Assembly (NCBI GenBank): GCA_937976375.1
Contig: CALJRU010000071.1
Coordinates: 16,695 to 80,694, forward strand
Reading direction: 5' to 3'
Origin: an uncultured Peptococcaceae bacterium
GTDB lineage: Bacteria > Bacillota > Peptococcia > Peptococcales > Peptococcaceae
Length of the DNA: 64,000 nucleotides
Part shown: piece after piece, positions 8,411 through 15,299 of the stretch
Position numbering within the stretch: position 1 is the first letter of the stretch
Layout: every line of letters starts with the position of its first letter
Notes under the pieces: model-generated
What the model was told of the DNA's origin: nothing
What the model saw: only the letters and a program-made list of their open reading frames with translations
The model's database searches: none
Position numbers and translations under genes: made by a program

Positions 8411-9263
8411 TATCCTGATCATAGGTTCCGGTGCGGCGGGCATTTCAGCTGCAAAGATGGTGGCTCAGGAAAATGCAAATATTTGGCTAGTAGATGAAAA
8501 AAAAACGATGGGCGGTATTTTGCAGCAATGTTTCCACCATGGATTTTCACATGGACTCAGTGGCCCGGAATATGTTCAAATGCTACTGGAGAATTTCCCG
8601 AAGAATGTGCATTTATTTCTTGATACTACTGTGATTTCTATATCTAAAGAACGTGTTGCACAATTGATTGGTCCAAGTCTTGGATCGATAATGCTTTCTT
8701 TTAAACAAGTTATTGTTGCAACGGGTTGTTATGAAATTCCTATTGGTGCGTTGACAATTGCAGGGACACGTCCAGATGGTATTTATACTGCAGGGCAAAT
8801 GCAGGAAATGATGAATCTTTTTGGCGATATTCCTAAAGGCCCTGCTGTTGTCTTAGGTGGCGGTGATCTAGGTTTAATTATGGCTGAACAATTGGGGCGT
8901 TTAAATCTAGATGTAACAATAGTTGAAAAGGGTGTTTGTAGCAAGGCGCTGCATAGAAATCAAAAATGTTTGAGTAAACCAAATATTCGATTGTTGTGTA
9001 ATCGAACAATCGATGAAGTTTTTGGCTGGCCGAATTTGGAGGGGGTTCGCCTCTCATCGGGCGAATATGTATCTTGTCAAGTTTTACTGATAGCGGTGGG
9101 TATGCGCCCGGAACGTACTCTGGTTGAACAGTTATTTACGATGCCATGGGTTCATCTTTGCGGGAATTGTTTAACCATCCATTCAATGGTTGAAACAGTT
9201 GTTGCAGAGGGACAAAAAGTTGGCAGGGACGTTCTTTATCAATGGAGGAAGGATTATGATTGA
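8397..9263 (+). CDS. FAD/NAD(P)-binding oxidoreductase, pyridine-nucleotide type
   Basis: This 288-residue protein has an FAD loop IGSGAAGISAAK near residue 8, GGILQQCFHHGF near 40, the second nucleotide loop VLGGGDLGLIMAEQLGRL near 156, and an AVGMRPERTLVEQL segment near 260. That is the architecture of pyridine-nucleotide disulfide oxidoreductase-like subunits such as HcnB or the partner of GlpA-like dehydrogenases, though it is shorter than most of them. Its start overlaps the GlpA-like gene by 14 bp, and its end overlaps moaA by 8 bp. The two flavoproteins probably form one complex that connects NAD(P)H with another carrier. The physiological substrate is not identifiable. Confidence 0.84.
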   Translation: MEHCDILIIGSGAAGISAAKMVAQENANIWLVDEKKTMGGILQQCFHHGFSHGLSGPEYVQMLLENFPKNVHLFLDTTVISISKERVAQLIGPSLGSIMLSFKQVIVATGCYEIPIGALTIAGTRPDGIYTAGQMQEMMNLFGDIPKGPAVVLGGGDLGLIMAEQLGRLNLDVTIVEKGVCSKALHRNQKCLSKPNIRLLCNRTIDEVFGWPNLEGVRLSSGEYVSCQVLLIAVGMRPERTLVEQLFTMPWVHLCGNCLTIHSMVETVVAEGQKVGRDVLYQWRKDYD

Positions 9264-10209
9264 TCAATATGGACGTAGTATAACTTATATGCGAGTATCG
9301 GTAACGGAACGCTGTAATCTGCGTTGTCGTTATTGTATGCCGGAAAATGGGATCGTCAAAAAGCGGCATGAAGATATGTTGACTGAAGATGAACTGATCA
9401 TGGCCATTGAAGCAGCAGCGTCTTTGGGTATTCGCAAATTGCGTATTACAGGCGGCGAGCCATTGGTAAAGAAGAATATACTTTCTATTTGTCGACGGGC
9501 AGCCGAAATTAATGGCATTGAAGAACTTTGCATGACAACCAATGGAACGCTGTTGAAGAACTATGCAAAACTTTTGCGGGAAGCTGGGGTTCAGCGATTA
9601 AATATCAGTGTTGATACGCTTGATCCGGATAAATATGGATACATTACTCGTTATGGAAAAATTGATGATTTTTATACTGGGCTTGAAGCGGCTCTAGAGG
9701 CGGGCTATGAGAAAATTAAATTGAATGTCGTGTTGATTGGTGGTTTTAATGATGACGAAATTCGTCCGCTATCAGAACTAACATTGCGTTATCCTGTTGA
9801 TGTGCGTTTCATAGAATTGATGCCAATGCTAGATAATCCATCTTTTGATGAACGTGCTTTTATACCATATACTCGTGTTTTGGATGTCTTACCAGAGTTG
9901 GCACCCGTTAATCCTGATGGTGGTGTTGCAAAACTTTACTCACTGCCGAATAGTAAAGGAAATATTGGCCTTATTAGTCCGGTGAGTGCGCATTTTTGCG
10001 GTGAATGCAATCGAATACGCCTAACTGCAGACGGAAAAATAAAGCCGTGTTTACATTCTGCAGAGGAGTTGTCATTAAAAGGTTTGGATAAAGATGGTAT
10101 GTTCGCGCAATTAAAAAAAGCCATCTGGCATAAACCAAAATGGCATGGCGATCTAGATGCGCAGCATCATTCACAAGCTGGACGAAATATGAATCAAATA
10201 GGAGGTTGA
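9256..10209 (+). CDS. moaA: GTP 3',8-cyclase MoaA
   Basis: This is a 317-residue radical-SAM protein. The N-terminal cluster motif is C20-x3-C24-x2-C27 (RCNLRCRYCMPENG), the SAM site is ITGGEPLV, and the C-terminal substrate cluster is CGECNRIRLT followed by PCLHS. It makes 3',8-cyclo-GTP, the first step of molybdopterin synthesis. The ATG at 9256 is chosen because GGAGGAAGG precedes it and the homology begins at IDQYGRSITYMRVS. The in-frame codons upstream lie within the preceding gene. The protein ends in Gly-Gly, as functional MoaA proteins do, since that tail enters the active site. Confidence 0.96.
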   Translation: MIDQYGRSITYMRVSVTERCNLRCRYCMPENGIVKKRHEDMLTEDELIMAIEAAASLGIRKLRITGGEPLVKKNILSICRRAAEINGIEELCMTTNGTLLKNYAKLLREAGVQRLNISVDTLDPDKYGYITRYGKIDDFYTGLEAALEAGYEKIKLNVVLIGGFNDDEIRPLSELTLRYPVDVRFIELMPMLDNPSFDERAFIPYTRVLDVLPELAPVNPDGGVAKLYSLPNSKGNIGLISPVSAHFCGECNRIRLTADGKIKPCLHSAEELSLKGLDKDGMFAQLKKAIWHKPKWHGDLDAQHHSQAGRNMNQIGG

Positions 10210-10211
10210 TC

Positions 10212-10697
10212 ATGGGCGATTTTACTCATTTTAATGATCAAGGACGCGCAAAGATGGTAAATGTTGGTGAAAAGCCCGAAAGTCAGCGTATTGCGGTGGC
10301 AGCTGGGCGAGTCCTTGTCAATAATGAAACATTTGCTTTGATCCAAAGTGGTGGAATGAAAAAAGGAGATGTTTTAACTGTTGCACAAGTAGCTGGGGTC
10401 ATGGGGGCAAAGCGTACGCCTGATGTAATTCCGATGTGTCATCCTATTCAAATCAATGGCATTGATTTGAATTTATCACTTGATGAGAAGCGTCAATCTG
10501 TAGAAATAACGGCCAGTGTATCCTGTAATGGAAAAACGGGCGTTGAAATGGAGGCACTAACGGCCGTTTCAATGGCGGCATTGACCGTTTATGATATGTG
10601 TAAAGCTGTCCAAAAAGACATCATGATTACGGATATTCGATTGCTTAAAAAGAGTGGCGGTGTTCATGGTGAATTTACAAGGGAGGATTTATTATGA
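10212..10697 (+). CDS. moaC: Cyclic pyranopterin monophosphate synthase MoaC
   Basis: This 161-residue protein begins FTHFNDQGRAKMVNVG and contains the MoaC signatures TPDVIPMCHPIQINGID and NGKTGVEMEALTAVS, with DMCKAVQKDIMI near the end. It converts 3',8-cyclo-GTP to cyclic pyranopterin monophosphate. An AGGAGG 7 bases before the ATG at 10212 overlaps the end of moaA, so the two are coupled. It overlaps mog by 4 bp. Confidence 0.96.
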   Translation: MGDFTHFNDQGRAKMVNVGEKPESQRIAVAAGRVLVNNETFALIQSGGMKKGDVLTVAQVAGVMGAKRTPDVIPMCHPIQINGIDLNLSLDEKRQSVEITASVSCNGKTGVEMEALTAVSMAALTVYDMCKAVQKDIMITDIRLLKKSGGVHGEFTREDLL

Positions 10698-11188
10698 TGT
10701 ACCAGGCTGCAGTTATTACGGTAAGTGATAAAGGTGCGCGCGGTGAACGTGAAGATACCAGTGGCCCCAATCTTTGCCATATTCTTCAAGAGCGTGGCTT
10801 CGACGTTAGCTATACAAAGATCATTCCGGACGATATTGATAAGATTCAAGATGAGCTTTTGAAGTGTTGTGACTACTATCATTTTGCACTTGTTTTGACC
10901 ACGGGGGGCACTGGCTTTTCACCACGTGATGTAACCCCTGAAGCGACATTGAATATTATTGAGCGACAAACGCCAGGTATTCCGGAAGCGATGCGTGCTG
11001 AGTCAATGCGCATTACACCTAAAGGCTGCTTATCACGTTCTGTAGCTGGAATCCGTGGACGAACGTTGATTGTCAATTTGCCAGGAAGTAAAAAAGCTTC
11101 AGAAGAAAATATTCTTGCCGTCATTGACCCTATCAAGCATGGATTGGATATGTTGTTTTCTGAAGGCTCTGCCGATTGTGGTCAATAA
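10694..11188 (+). CDS. mog: Molybdopterin adenylyltransferase (Mog/MoaB family)
   Basis: This 164-residue protein has the MogA/MoaB fold markers VITVSDKGARGEREDTSGP, LTTGGTGFSPRDVTPEAT and RSVAGIRGRTLIVNLPGS. It adenylates molybdopterin to prime metal insertion by MoeA. The start ATGATG overlaps the moaC stop by 4 bp; the second ATG at 10697 is an alternative. It is the last gene of the operon, and an inverted repeat that looks like a terminator follows the stop. Confidence 0.93.
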   Translation: MMYQAAVITVSDKGARGEREDTSGPNLCHILQERGFDVSYTKIIPDDIDKIQDELLKCCDYYHFALVLTTGGTGFSPRDVTPEATLNIIERQTPGIPEAMRAESMRITPKGCLSRSVAGIRGRTLIVNLPGSKKASEENILAVIDPIKHGLDMLFSEGSADCGQ

Positions 11189-11192
11189 ACAA

Positions 11193-11236
11193 GAAAAGCA
11201 ATCCCCGCATAGAATTGGAGATTGCTTCTCTTATTT
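11193..11236. terminator. Probable bidirectional terminator between mog and moaE-like
   Basis: Arms 11193-11206 (GAAAAGCAATCCCC) and 11217-11230 (GGAGATTGCTTCTC) pair over 14 positions with two mismatches around a 10-base loop. T-rich tracts follow on both strands, and the flanking genes converge here. Confidence 0.6.
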
Positions 11237-11630
11237 AATAGCATTCTGTTTCTTGGACACATTCGTTTTTTATACGACCAACCAAATGTTGTAAGCCATC
11301 AATGACATGAGGGCGAATGTCGCCGCCGATCAGAACACGCATAATGTCCTCGCCAACTGAAAGTGTGCCTTCATTAAGCCAAACACGGATATAATAAATG
11401 CCTGGCAGTGTATAGGCTTCGTCAATGACTTCCTTCAGCTTTTTTTCATCATAGGAGAATTGCATGGCCGTAACAGGAGAGGTATTGTTTATTCCTAAAC
11501 GTACTTTTGCTTTTGCACTTTCTCGCACAACACCATCATGGAAAAGGTACATACCAATTTTTTCTGCATCGGGATGTTTTTTCGCTTCTGCAAGCCAATC
11601 ATCCATAGATGGAATATGAGATTTTTTCAT
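11235..11630 (-). CDS. moaE: MoaE-like protein (molybdopterin synthase large-subunit family)
   Basis: This 131-residue protein resembles MoaE from DGVVRESAKAKVR onward, with LPGIYYIRVWLNEGTLSVGE and a following GGDIRPHV segment equivalent to the MoaE G-x-L-x-VGE and R-rich region. MoaE transfers sulfur from MoaD to the pterin precursor. In E. coli, Lys119 and Lys126 (in a FWK context) are active-site residues. Here the first may be retained in GRIKNE, but the second is replaced by CVQETE and the protein ends soon after. The ATG at 11630 is preferred, with AAGAAGG 11 bases upstream. It lies 43 bp downstream of a small Gly-Gly-ending gene. Its catalytic competence is uncertain. Confidence 0.72.
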   Translation of the reverse strand: MKKSHIPSMDDWLAEAKKHPDAEKIGMYLFHDGVVRESAKAKVRLGINNTSPVTAMQFSYDEKKLKEVIDEAYTLPGIYYIRVWLNEGTLSVGEDIMRVLIGGDIRPHVIDGLQHLVGRIKNECVQETECY

Positions 11631-11673
11631 TAAAACATCATCCTTCTTTCTCAACTAATAGATTATCATTCCT

Positions 11674-11928
11674 TTAACCGCCGGCGGATAAAAAGCGTAG
11701 GAAAAAACGGCGATGAATAACAGTGACTTCCTCATCAGGCCCATCAATTATTAAACGGGTACGAGCAATTGACATTGGTTTGTTTAATGTTGGCAGTTTT
11801 CGTTCTAGCGTAATAATGCAATTTTTGTAATGGTAGAGGCCATCAATATCACAAGAAACATCTTCTTGCTCAGAAAAGAAATGATGGATACGTTCCAGTG
11901 ATACAGCCCAATTTTCATCAATATACAT
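11674..11928 (-). CDS. Unrecognised 84-residue protein ending in Gly-Gly
   Basis: I do not recognise the family. The protein is 84 residues long, mostly polar, and rich in basic residues near the end (HRRFFLRFLSAGG). A GGAGGAG 6 bases ahead of the ATG supports the start. It is the first gene of a two-gene unit with the MoaE-like gene, which needs a MoaD-type partner. The exposed Gly-Gly terminus is the feature a MoaD/ThiS carrier uses, yet no clear ubiquitin-fold signature is visible. It may be a divergent MoaD partner, or an unrelated protein with a chance ending. Confidence 0.75.
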   Translation of the reverse strand: MYIDENWAVSLERIHHFFSEQEDVSCDIDGLYHYKNCIITLERKLPTLNKPMSIARTRLIIDGPDEEVTVIHRRFFLRFLSAGG

Positions 11929-11957
11929 GGGATTCTCCTCCAGATTGATACTACTTT

Positions 11958-11986
11958 ATTATAGCGCATTGATTGTTAGAGTGAAA
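11958..11986 (-). promoter_or_regulatory. Probable promoter of the 84-residue/moaE-like unit
   Basis: A consensus TATAAT (11958-11963, minus strand) lies 30 bp before the start codon. The -35 region (TTTCAC) is poor, so only the -10 element is convincing. Confidence 0.35.
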
Positions 11987-11997
11987 CGTTTAATATG

Positions 11998-12033
11998 CAA
12001 AAAGGTCCTTAGTGAACGATACTAAGGACCTTT
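11998..12033 (-). terminator. Rho-independent terminator of the 172-residue gene
   Basis: A perfect 13-bp stem (AAAGGTCCTTAGT with its complement at 12021-12033) around a 7-base loop is followed on the minus strand by TTTTTGC. Confidence 0.88.
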
Positions 12034-12054
12034 ACGTATTAGCGGTTTGATTGC

Positions 12055-12573
12055 TTATGCATCTTTTTTTAATTCTTCAACAACGGAAACGCGTTGACGA
12101 ATACGATCATCAACATCCGCAAATAAACGTGATTGTGGACGGTTTGGATCAAATTTTGTTGGATCACCAGGGAAGCTCTGATGACGATTAGCAAATGCCT
12201 CCATACTGCCAACATCATCAAGAATACCACCAGCAGCTTGTGCAGCACTTGTTAATGCATTTAAAGTTGCAGCACCAGGTGTCGGTTTTACAGGTTGATC
12301 ATTCAGAATTTCATCATACATTGGAGGAATATGAACGCGATATTCTTCGATAGCATCAGAACAAGTTGCACTTTGCTTGCATGTTGCATAGGCTTCTAAA
12401 CCTTCTGTTTGGCGTAAAATACTGCGTACTTCTCTAAAAAAGCCAACAACATCATGTTTAAAGATTTTGGAAAGATGTGTTAAAATACCTTTGTTTTCAG
12501 ATGGACGAAAAGTATTAACCGTCACCTGAACCGAGCCATTAACGTTTTGCGAAGATTTTTCATTCAATAACAT
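12055..12573 (-). CDS. Hypothetical protein, 172 residues
   Basis: I do not recognise this protein. It has no signal peptide or membrane segment. The N-terminal 70 residues look globular (THLSKIFKHDVVGFFREVRS), with two cysteines in the order TCKQSATC. An Ala/Gly-rich middle (LNALTSAAQAAGGILDD) follows, and a charged end (RIRQRVSVVEELKKDA) that may be helical. It is a stand-alone transcription unit with its own good promoter (12676-12704), an AAAGGGGA ribosome site and a strong terminator, so it is very probably real. Neighbours are the MoaE-like unit downstream and a divergent exporter gene. No function is proposed. Confidence 0.8.
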   Translation of the reverse strand: MLLNEKSSQNVNGSVQVTVNTFRPSENKGILTHLSKIFKHDVVGFFREVRSILRQTEGLEAYATCKQSATCSDAIEEYRVHIPPMYDEILNDQPVKPTPGAATLNALTSAAQAAGGILDDVGSMEAFANRHQSFPGDPTKFDPNRPQSRLFADVDDRIRQRVSVVEELKKDA

Positions 12574-12675
12574 TTCATATTTCCCCTTTCTGTGAAAGAT
12601 GGACTATACAATGATTAACCGCTGTGATCTTGATAGAAAGCGGATTTATCCATCCATCGCTTCTTTGCAATTTGC

Positions 12676-12704
12676 ATTATAGTGGGCATATTTTAAAAAA
12701 ACAA
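12676..12704 (-). promoter_or_regulatory. Promoter of the 172-residue gene
   Basis: TTGTTT (12699-12704, minus strand), a 17-bp spacer and consensus TATAAT (12676-12681) predict a leader of about 95 bases. The -35 box lies inside the repeat AAACAAGAGGGT. Confidence 0.72.
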
Positions 12705-12792
12705 GAGGGTTATATAATTATCTTTCTGTTTTCAGATGCAACCATCCTGGGGGTTGTTAATTGGATAAAATCGTAATAATAAACAAGAGGGT
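12699..12792. repeat. Twelve-bp direct repeat AAACAAGAGGGT
   Basis: AAACAAGAGGGT occurs at 12699-12710 and again at 12781-12792, 82 bp apart, in the 426-bp gap between the 172-residue gene and the exporter. The first copy covers the -35 box of the minus-strand promoter, so both could bind one regulator. Apart from these repeats, the promoter and the 12944-12981 element, this gap is AT-rich and shows nothing else. Confidence 0.45.
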
Positions 12793-12943
12793 AATAGATT
12801 CTATTTAAGAAAAAACAATCGAAATCTATTTGTTATTTATTGAATAAAATATAGCTGCATTAATAAACAATATGACTGATTGTCAAGCCAGGTATATCTT
12901 TTTTGAGAGAAATGTTGTAATATATAGTTAGAAAAATTCAAGC

Positions 12944-12981
12944 GTGAGCGCTCACATTGGTGAGACGCTATTTTTATTTTT
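12944..12981 (+). promoter_or_regulatory. Palindrome and terminator-like hairpin in the exporter leader
   Basis: A perfect 12-bp palindrome GTGAGCGCTCAC (12944-12955) overlaps a second structure, in which AGCGCTCAC (12947-12955) pairs with GTGAGACGCT (12960-12969, one bulged A) around ATTG, followed by ATTTTTATTTTT. The first looks like a repressor operator and the second like an attenuator directly ahead of the ribosome site at 12983. Confidence 0.5.
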
Positions 12982-12999
12982 AGGAAAGAAGATGATGGT

Positions 13000-14454
13000 A
13001 TGACAGAAATCGCAAAAAAGGTGCAGATAGATGACGATCATGCACGTATTTTTTTGTTGGCGATTCTTTTATCTGGTGTTGTTACAATGCTTAACACATC
13101 CACCGTCACTATTTCATTGCCAACATATATGTCGGTGTTTGGTGTGGATATCAATACCGTTCAGTGGGTAGTCATTGGATATATGCTTCCATTAGGTATG
13201 GTTATGCCACTGAGCGAATATTTATGCGAGCGTTATAGTTATCGAAAGGTTTTTTTAACGGCAATGACGGCTTTGGGGCTTTGTTCTTTAGGCTGTGCTT
13301 TATCTGTAAATTTTTTGATGCTGGTCATTTTTAGATTTTTAAAAGGGATCGCTGGCGGAATTATTATTCCTTCATCCATGGCAATGATTTATAGATACGT
13401 GCCAAGAAAAAAACAAGCAGAATATCTTGGCACAAGTATGTTGTTTCAATCTTTTGGCACAGCATTGGGGCCAACTATTTCGGGACTGTTGCTGCAAGTT
13501 TCAAGTTGGCATGTATTATTTTTAATTAATTTGCCAATGGTGCTGATTGTATTATGGGCTGCTAGAAAAAGTATTCCTTCTGAGTCAATTAATATGGAAG
13601 TTGATAAAATTGACTTTTGGGGATGTGGACAGATTTCTTTGGGCAGTGGCTTAGTCATGCTTGCTTTCTCGATGGGAGATACTTGGGGATGGCGTTCTAT
13701 TACATTTTGGGCATGTGTCATCATTGGTTTTATGTTGATTGTTATTTTTGTGATGCGTCAATTTCATACCAGTCATCCATTATTAAATTTTGGTGTGTTG
13801 AAATATAAAGCGTTTTCTTTTGCGATGCTTTTACAATGCGTTATTGCGTTAACATTGGGGATTAATGCGATCCTTTCACAGTTTTACTTCCAGACAGGAT
13901 TGGGCCTTTCTCCTGCTGCAACCGGTTTGTTGCTCCTTTGTCCATCAATTATGATGCTGATTGGTAATGCGACTACGAACTATTTGCATCGTAAAGGTTT
14001 AATGAAAAGCTTGATTACAATTGGTATTATTTGTGCTCTTGTTGGAAATTTAGGATTATGTAATTTAAGTCTGACAAGTAATCTGGTCTTTGTAATGTGT
14101 TGCTTTGGCTTGCGCTTTTTTGGTATTTCAATGGCACAAATGCCATTAACGAATTATGGCCTGAGTGCTGTTCCTCGTGATTTATCCGGTCATGCATCTT
14201 CAATGTTTAACTGGGGACGTCAACTGGTACAGACTGTGTCCACTAATATTCTTACTGTTTTGCTGAGTATGAATTTGACACGTTACTATTTGGCGGCTGG
14301 AAATGTAGGCCTTCCTGAAGAGGGAACTTTAGGATATCGAGAAGCAGCAGTAGAAGCGGTTAATACAGATTATATTTATATTGCAATTTTCCTTGTGATT
14401 GCTCTGATTTGTACATTTTTTATTCGTCCGGCTCAACAGCGATCTGACCGTTAA
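13000..14454 (+). CDS. MFS multidrug exporter, DHA2 (14-helix) type
   Basis: This 484-residue, very hydrophobic protein has about 14 predicted membrane segments. It carries the DHA2/EmrB-QacA signatures TVTISLPTYM near residue 35, TVQWVVIGYMLPLGMVMP near 52 and FGTALGPTISGLLLQ near 150 (motif C type). Members export drugs or toxic metabolites using the proton gradient. The start has AGGAAAGAAG 8 bases upstream. The leader contains an operator-like palindrome and an attenuator-like hairpin. No EmrA-type adaptor and no regulator gene adjoin it. The substrate cannot be predicted. Confidence 0.9.
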   Translation: MTEIAKKVQIDDDHARIFLLAILLSGVVTMLNTSTVTISLPTYMSVFGVDINTVQWVVIGYMLPLGMVMPLSEYLCERYSYRKVFLTAMTALGLCSLGCALSVNFLMLVIFRFLKGIAGGIIIPSSMAMIYRYVPRKKQAEYLGTSMLFQSFGTALGPTISGLLLQVSSWHVLFLINLPMVLIVLWAARKSIPSESINMEVDKIDFWGCGQISLGSGLVMLAFSMGDTWGWRSITFWACVIIGFMLIVIFVMRQFHTSHPLLNFGVLKYKAFSFAMLLQCVIALTLGINAILSQFYFQTGLGLSPAATGLLLLCPSIMMLIGNATTNYLHRKGLMKSLITIGIICALVGNLGLCNLSLTSNLVFVMCCFGLRFFGISMAQMPLTNYGLSAVPRDLSGHASSMFNWGRQLVQTVSTNILTVLLSMNLTRYYLAAGNVGLPEEGTLGYREAAVEAVNTDYIYIAIFLVIALICTFFIRPAQQRSDR

Positions 14455-14463
14455 AAGATGGCA

Positions 14464-14497
14464 AAAAAAATGCAGCCCAATTGGGCTGCATTTTTTT
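14464..14497. terminator. Bidirectional terminator between the exporter and yebC
   Basis: A perfect palindrome of two 17-base halves (AAAAAAATGCAGCCCAA and its complement) has seven T on each strand and lies between converging genes. Confidence 0.92.
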
Positions 14498-15212
14498 ATT
14501 GAGCCATGTTGCTGTATACGTTTTGTACGTCGTCATCTTCCTCAAGTGCATCGAGCAGTTTCTGCATGCTTTTAGCTTTTTCTGGTGGTACTTCAGTATA
14601 ATTGGAAGGCAACATGGTGATATCGCCAGATAGCACTGGAATGTTTGCGCCATCAATAGCATCACGAACTGCTACATAGTCTTCTGGAGCAGTAATAATT
14701 TCATAATGACTATCTTCGATAGCAAAATCTTCAGCGCCAGCTTCTAAAACAAGCTCCATAAGTTCATCTTCACTCAAAGAACAAGCATCTTTGTCAATGG
14801 CAATGGCACCTTTACGTTCAAACATGAAGCTTACGCAACCGTCTGTACCAAGATTACCACCGCAGCGATCCAGGTGGTGACGAACATTGCCTGCAGTACG
14901 GTTTTTGTTATCAGTCAGACATTCGATAATGAGTGCAACACCACCAGGGCCATAGCCTTCGTATGTGATGTGTTCATATTTTTCACCATCAGTGGCACCG
15001 ATGCCTTTTTTGATGGCACGATTGATATTGTCGTTTGGCATATTGTCTGCTTTTGCCTTGTCAATCGCTAATTTCAGAGCAGCGTTATAAGCTGGGTCAC
15101 CACCACCTTGACGTGCAGCTACAGTAATGTTGCGTGCATGTTTGGTGAATGCGGTGGAGCGTAGGCTGTCCATCTTATTTTTCTTTCCTTCAATATTATG
15201 AATACGACCCAT
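14496..15212 (-). CDS. yebC: YebC/PmpR-family translation/transcription factor
   Basis: This 238-residue protein matches the family end to end. It shows MGRIHNIEGKKNKMDSLR, FTKHARNITVAARQGGGDP, NMPNDNINRAIKKG, YEGYGPGGVALIIECLTDN and NRTAGNVRHHLDRCGGNLG. The family includes TACO1-like factors that relieve ribosome stalling and proteins described as transcriptional regulators. AAGGAGAG lies 7 bases before the ATG. It is transcribed alone from the promoter at 15251-15279, whose -10 box overlaps that of the divergent dut gene. Confidence 0.95.
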   Translation of the reverse strand: MGRIHNIEGKKNKMDSLRSTAFTKHARNITVAARQGGGDPAYNAALKLAIDKAKADNMPNDNINRAIKKGIGATDGEKYEHITYEGYGPGGVALIIECLTDNKNRTAGNVRHHLDRCGGNLGTDGCVSFMFERKGAIAIDKDACSLSEDELMELVLEAGAEDFAIEDSHYEIITAPEDYVAVRDAIDGANIPVLSGDITMLPSNYTEVPPEKAKSMQKLLDALEEDDDVQNVYSNMAQ

Positions 15213-15229
15213 TCATATCTCTCCTTAGG

Positions 15230-15258
15230 TTTAATTTATGCGCACTTTTTATTATAAT
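15230..15258 (+). promoter_or_regulatory. Probable promoter of dut
   Basis: Consensus TATAAT (15253-15258) is preceded after 17 bp by a weak -35, TTTAAT (15230-15235). Its -10 overlaps the -10 of the yebC promoter through the palindrome ATTATAAT. Confidence 0.5.
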
Positions 15259-15279
15259 GTTAGAGGTGGTGCATTTCAA
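15251..15279 (-). promoter_or_regulatory. Promoter of yebC
   Basis: On the minus strand TTGAAA (15274-15279), a 17-bp spacer and TATAAT (15251-15256) lie 39 bp before the yebC start codon. Confidence 0.72.
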
Positions 15280-15299
15280 GTATAGAAAGGGATGATTTT

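Noticed and set aside
7079..9263. Calling the flavoproteins glycerol-3-phosphate dehydrogenase GlpAB
   Set aside because: The folds are similar, but no glpC, glpF, glpK or DUF1667 gene adjoins, and the genes are coupled to moeA and moaA. The substrate is left open.
12944..12955. A functional lac-type operator
   Set aside because: The palindrome matches an idealised LacI site, but no LacI-family gene or sugar gene is present in the window, so only a generic operator is proposed.
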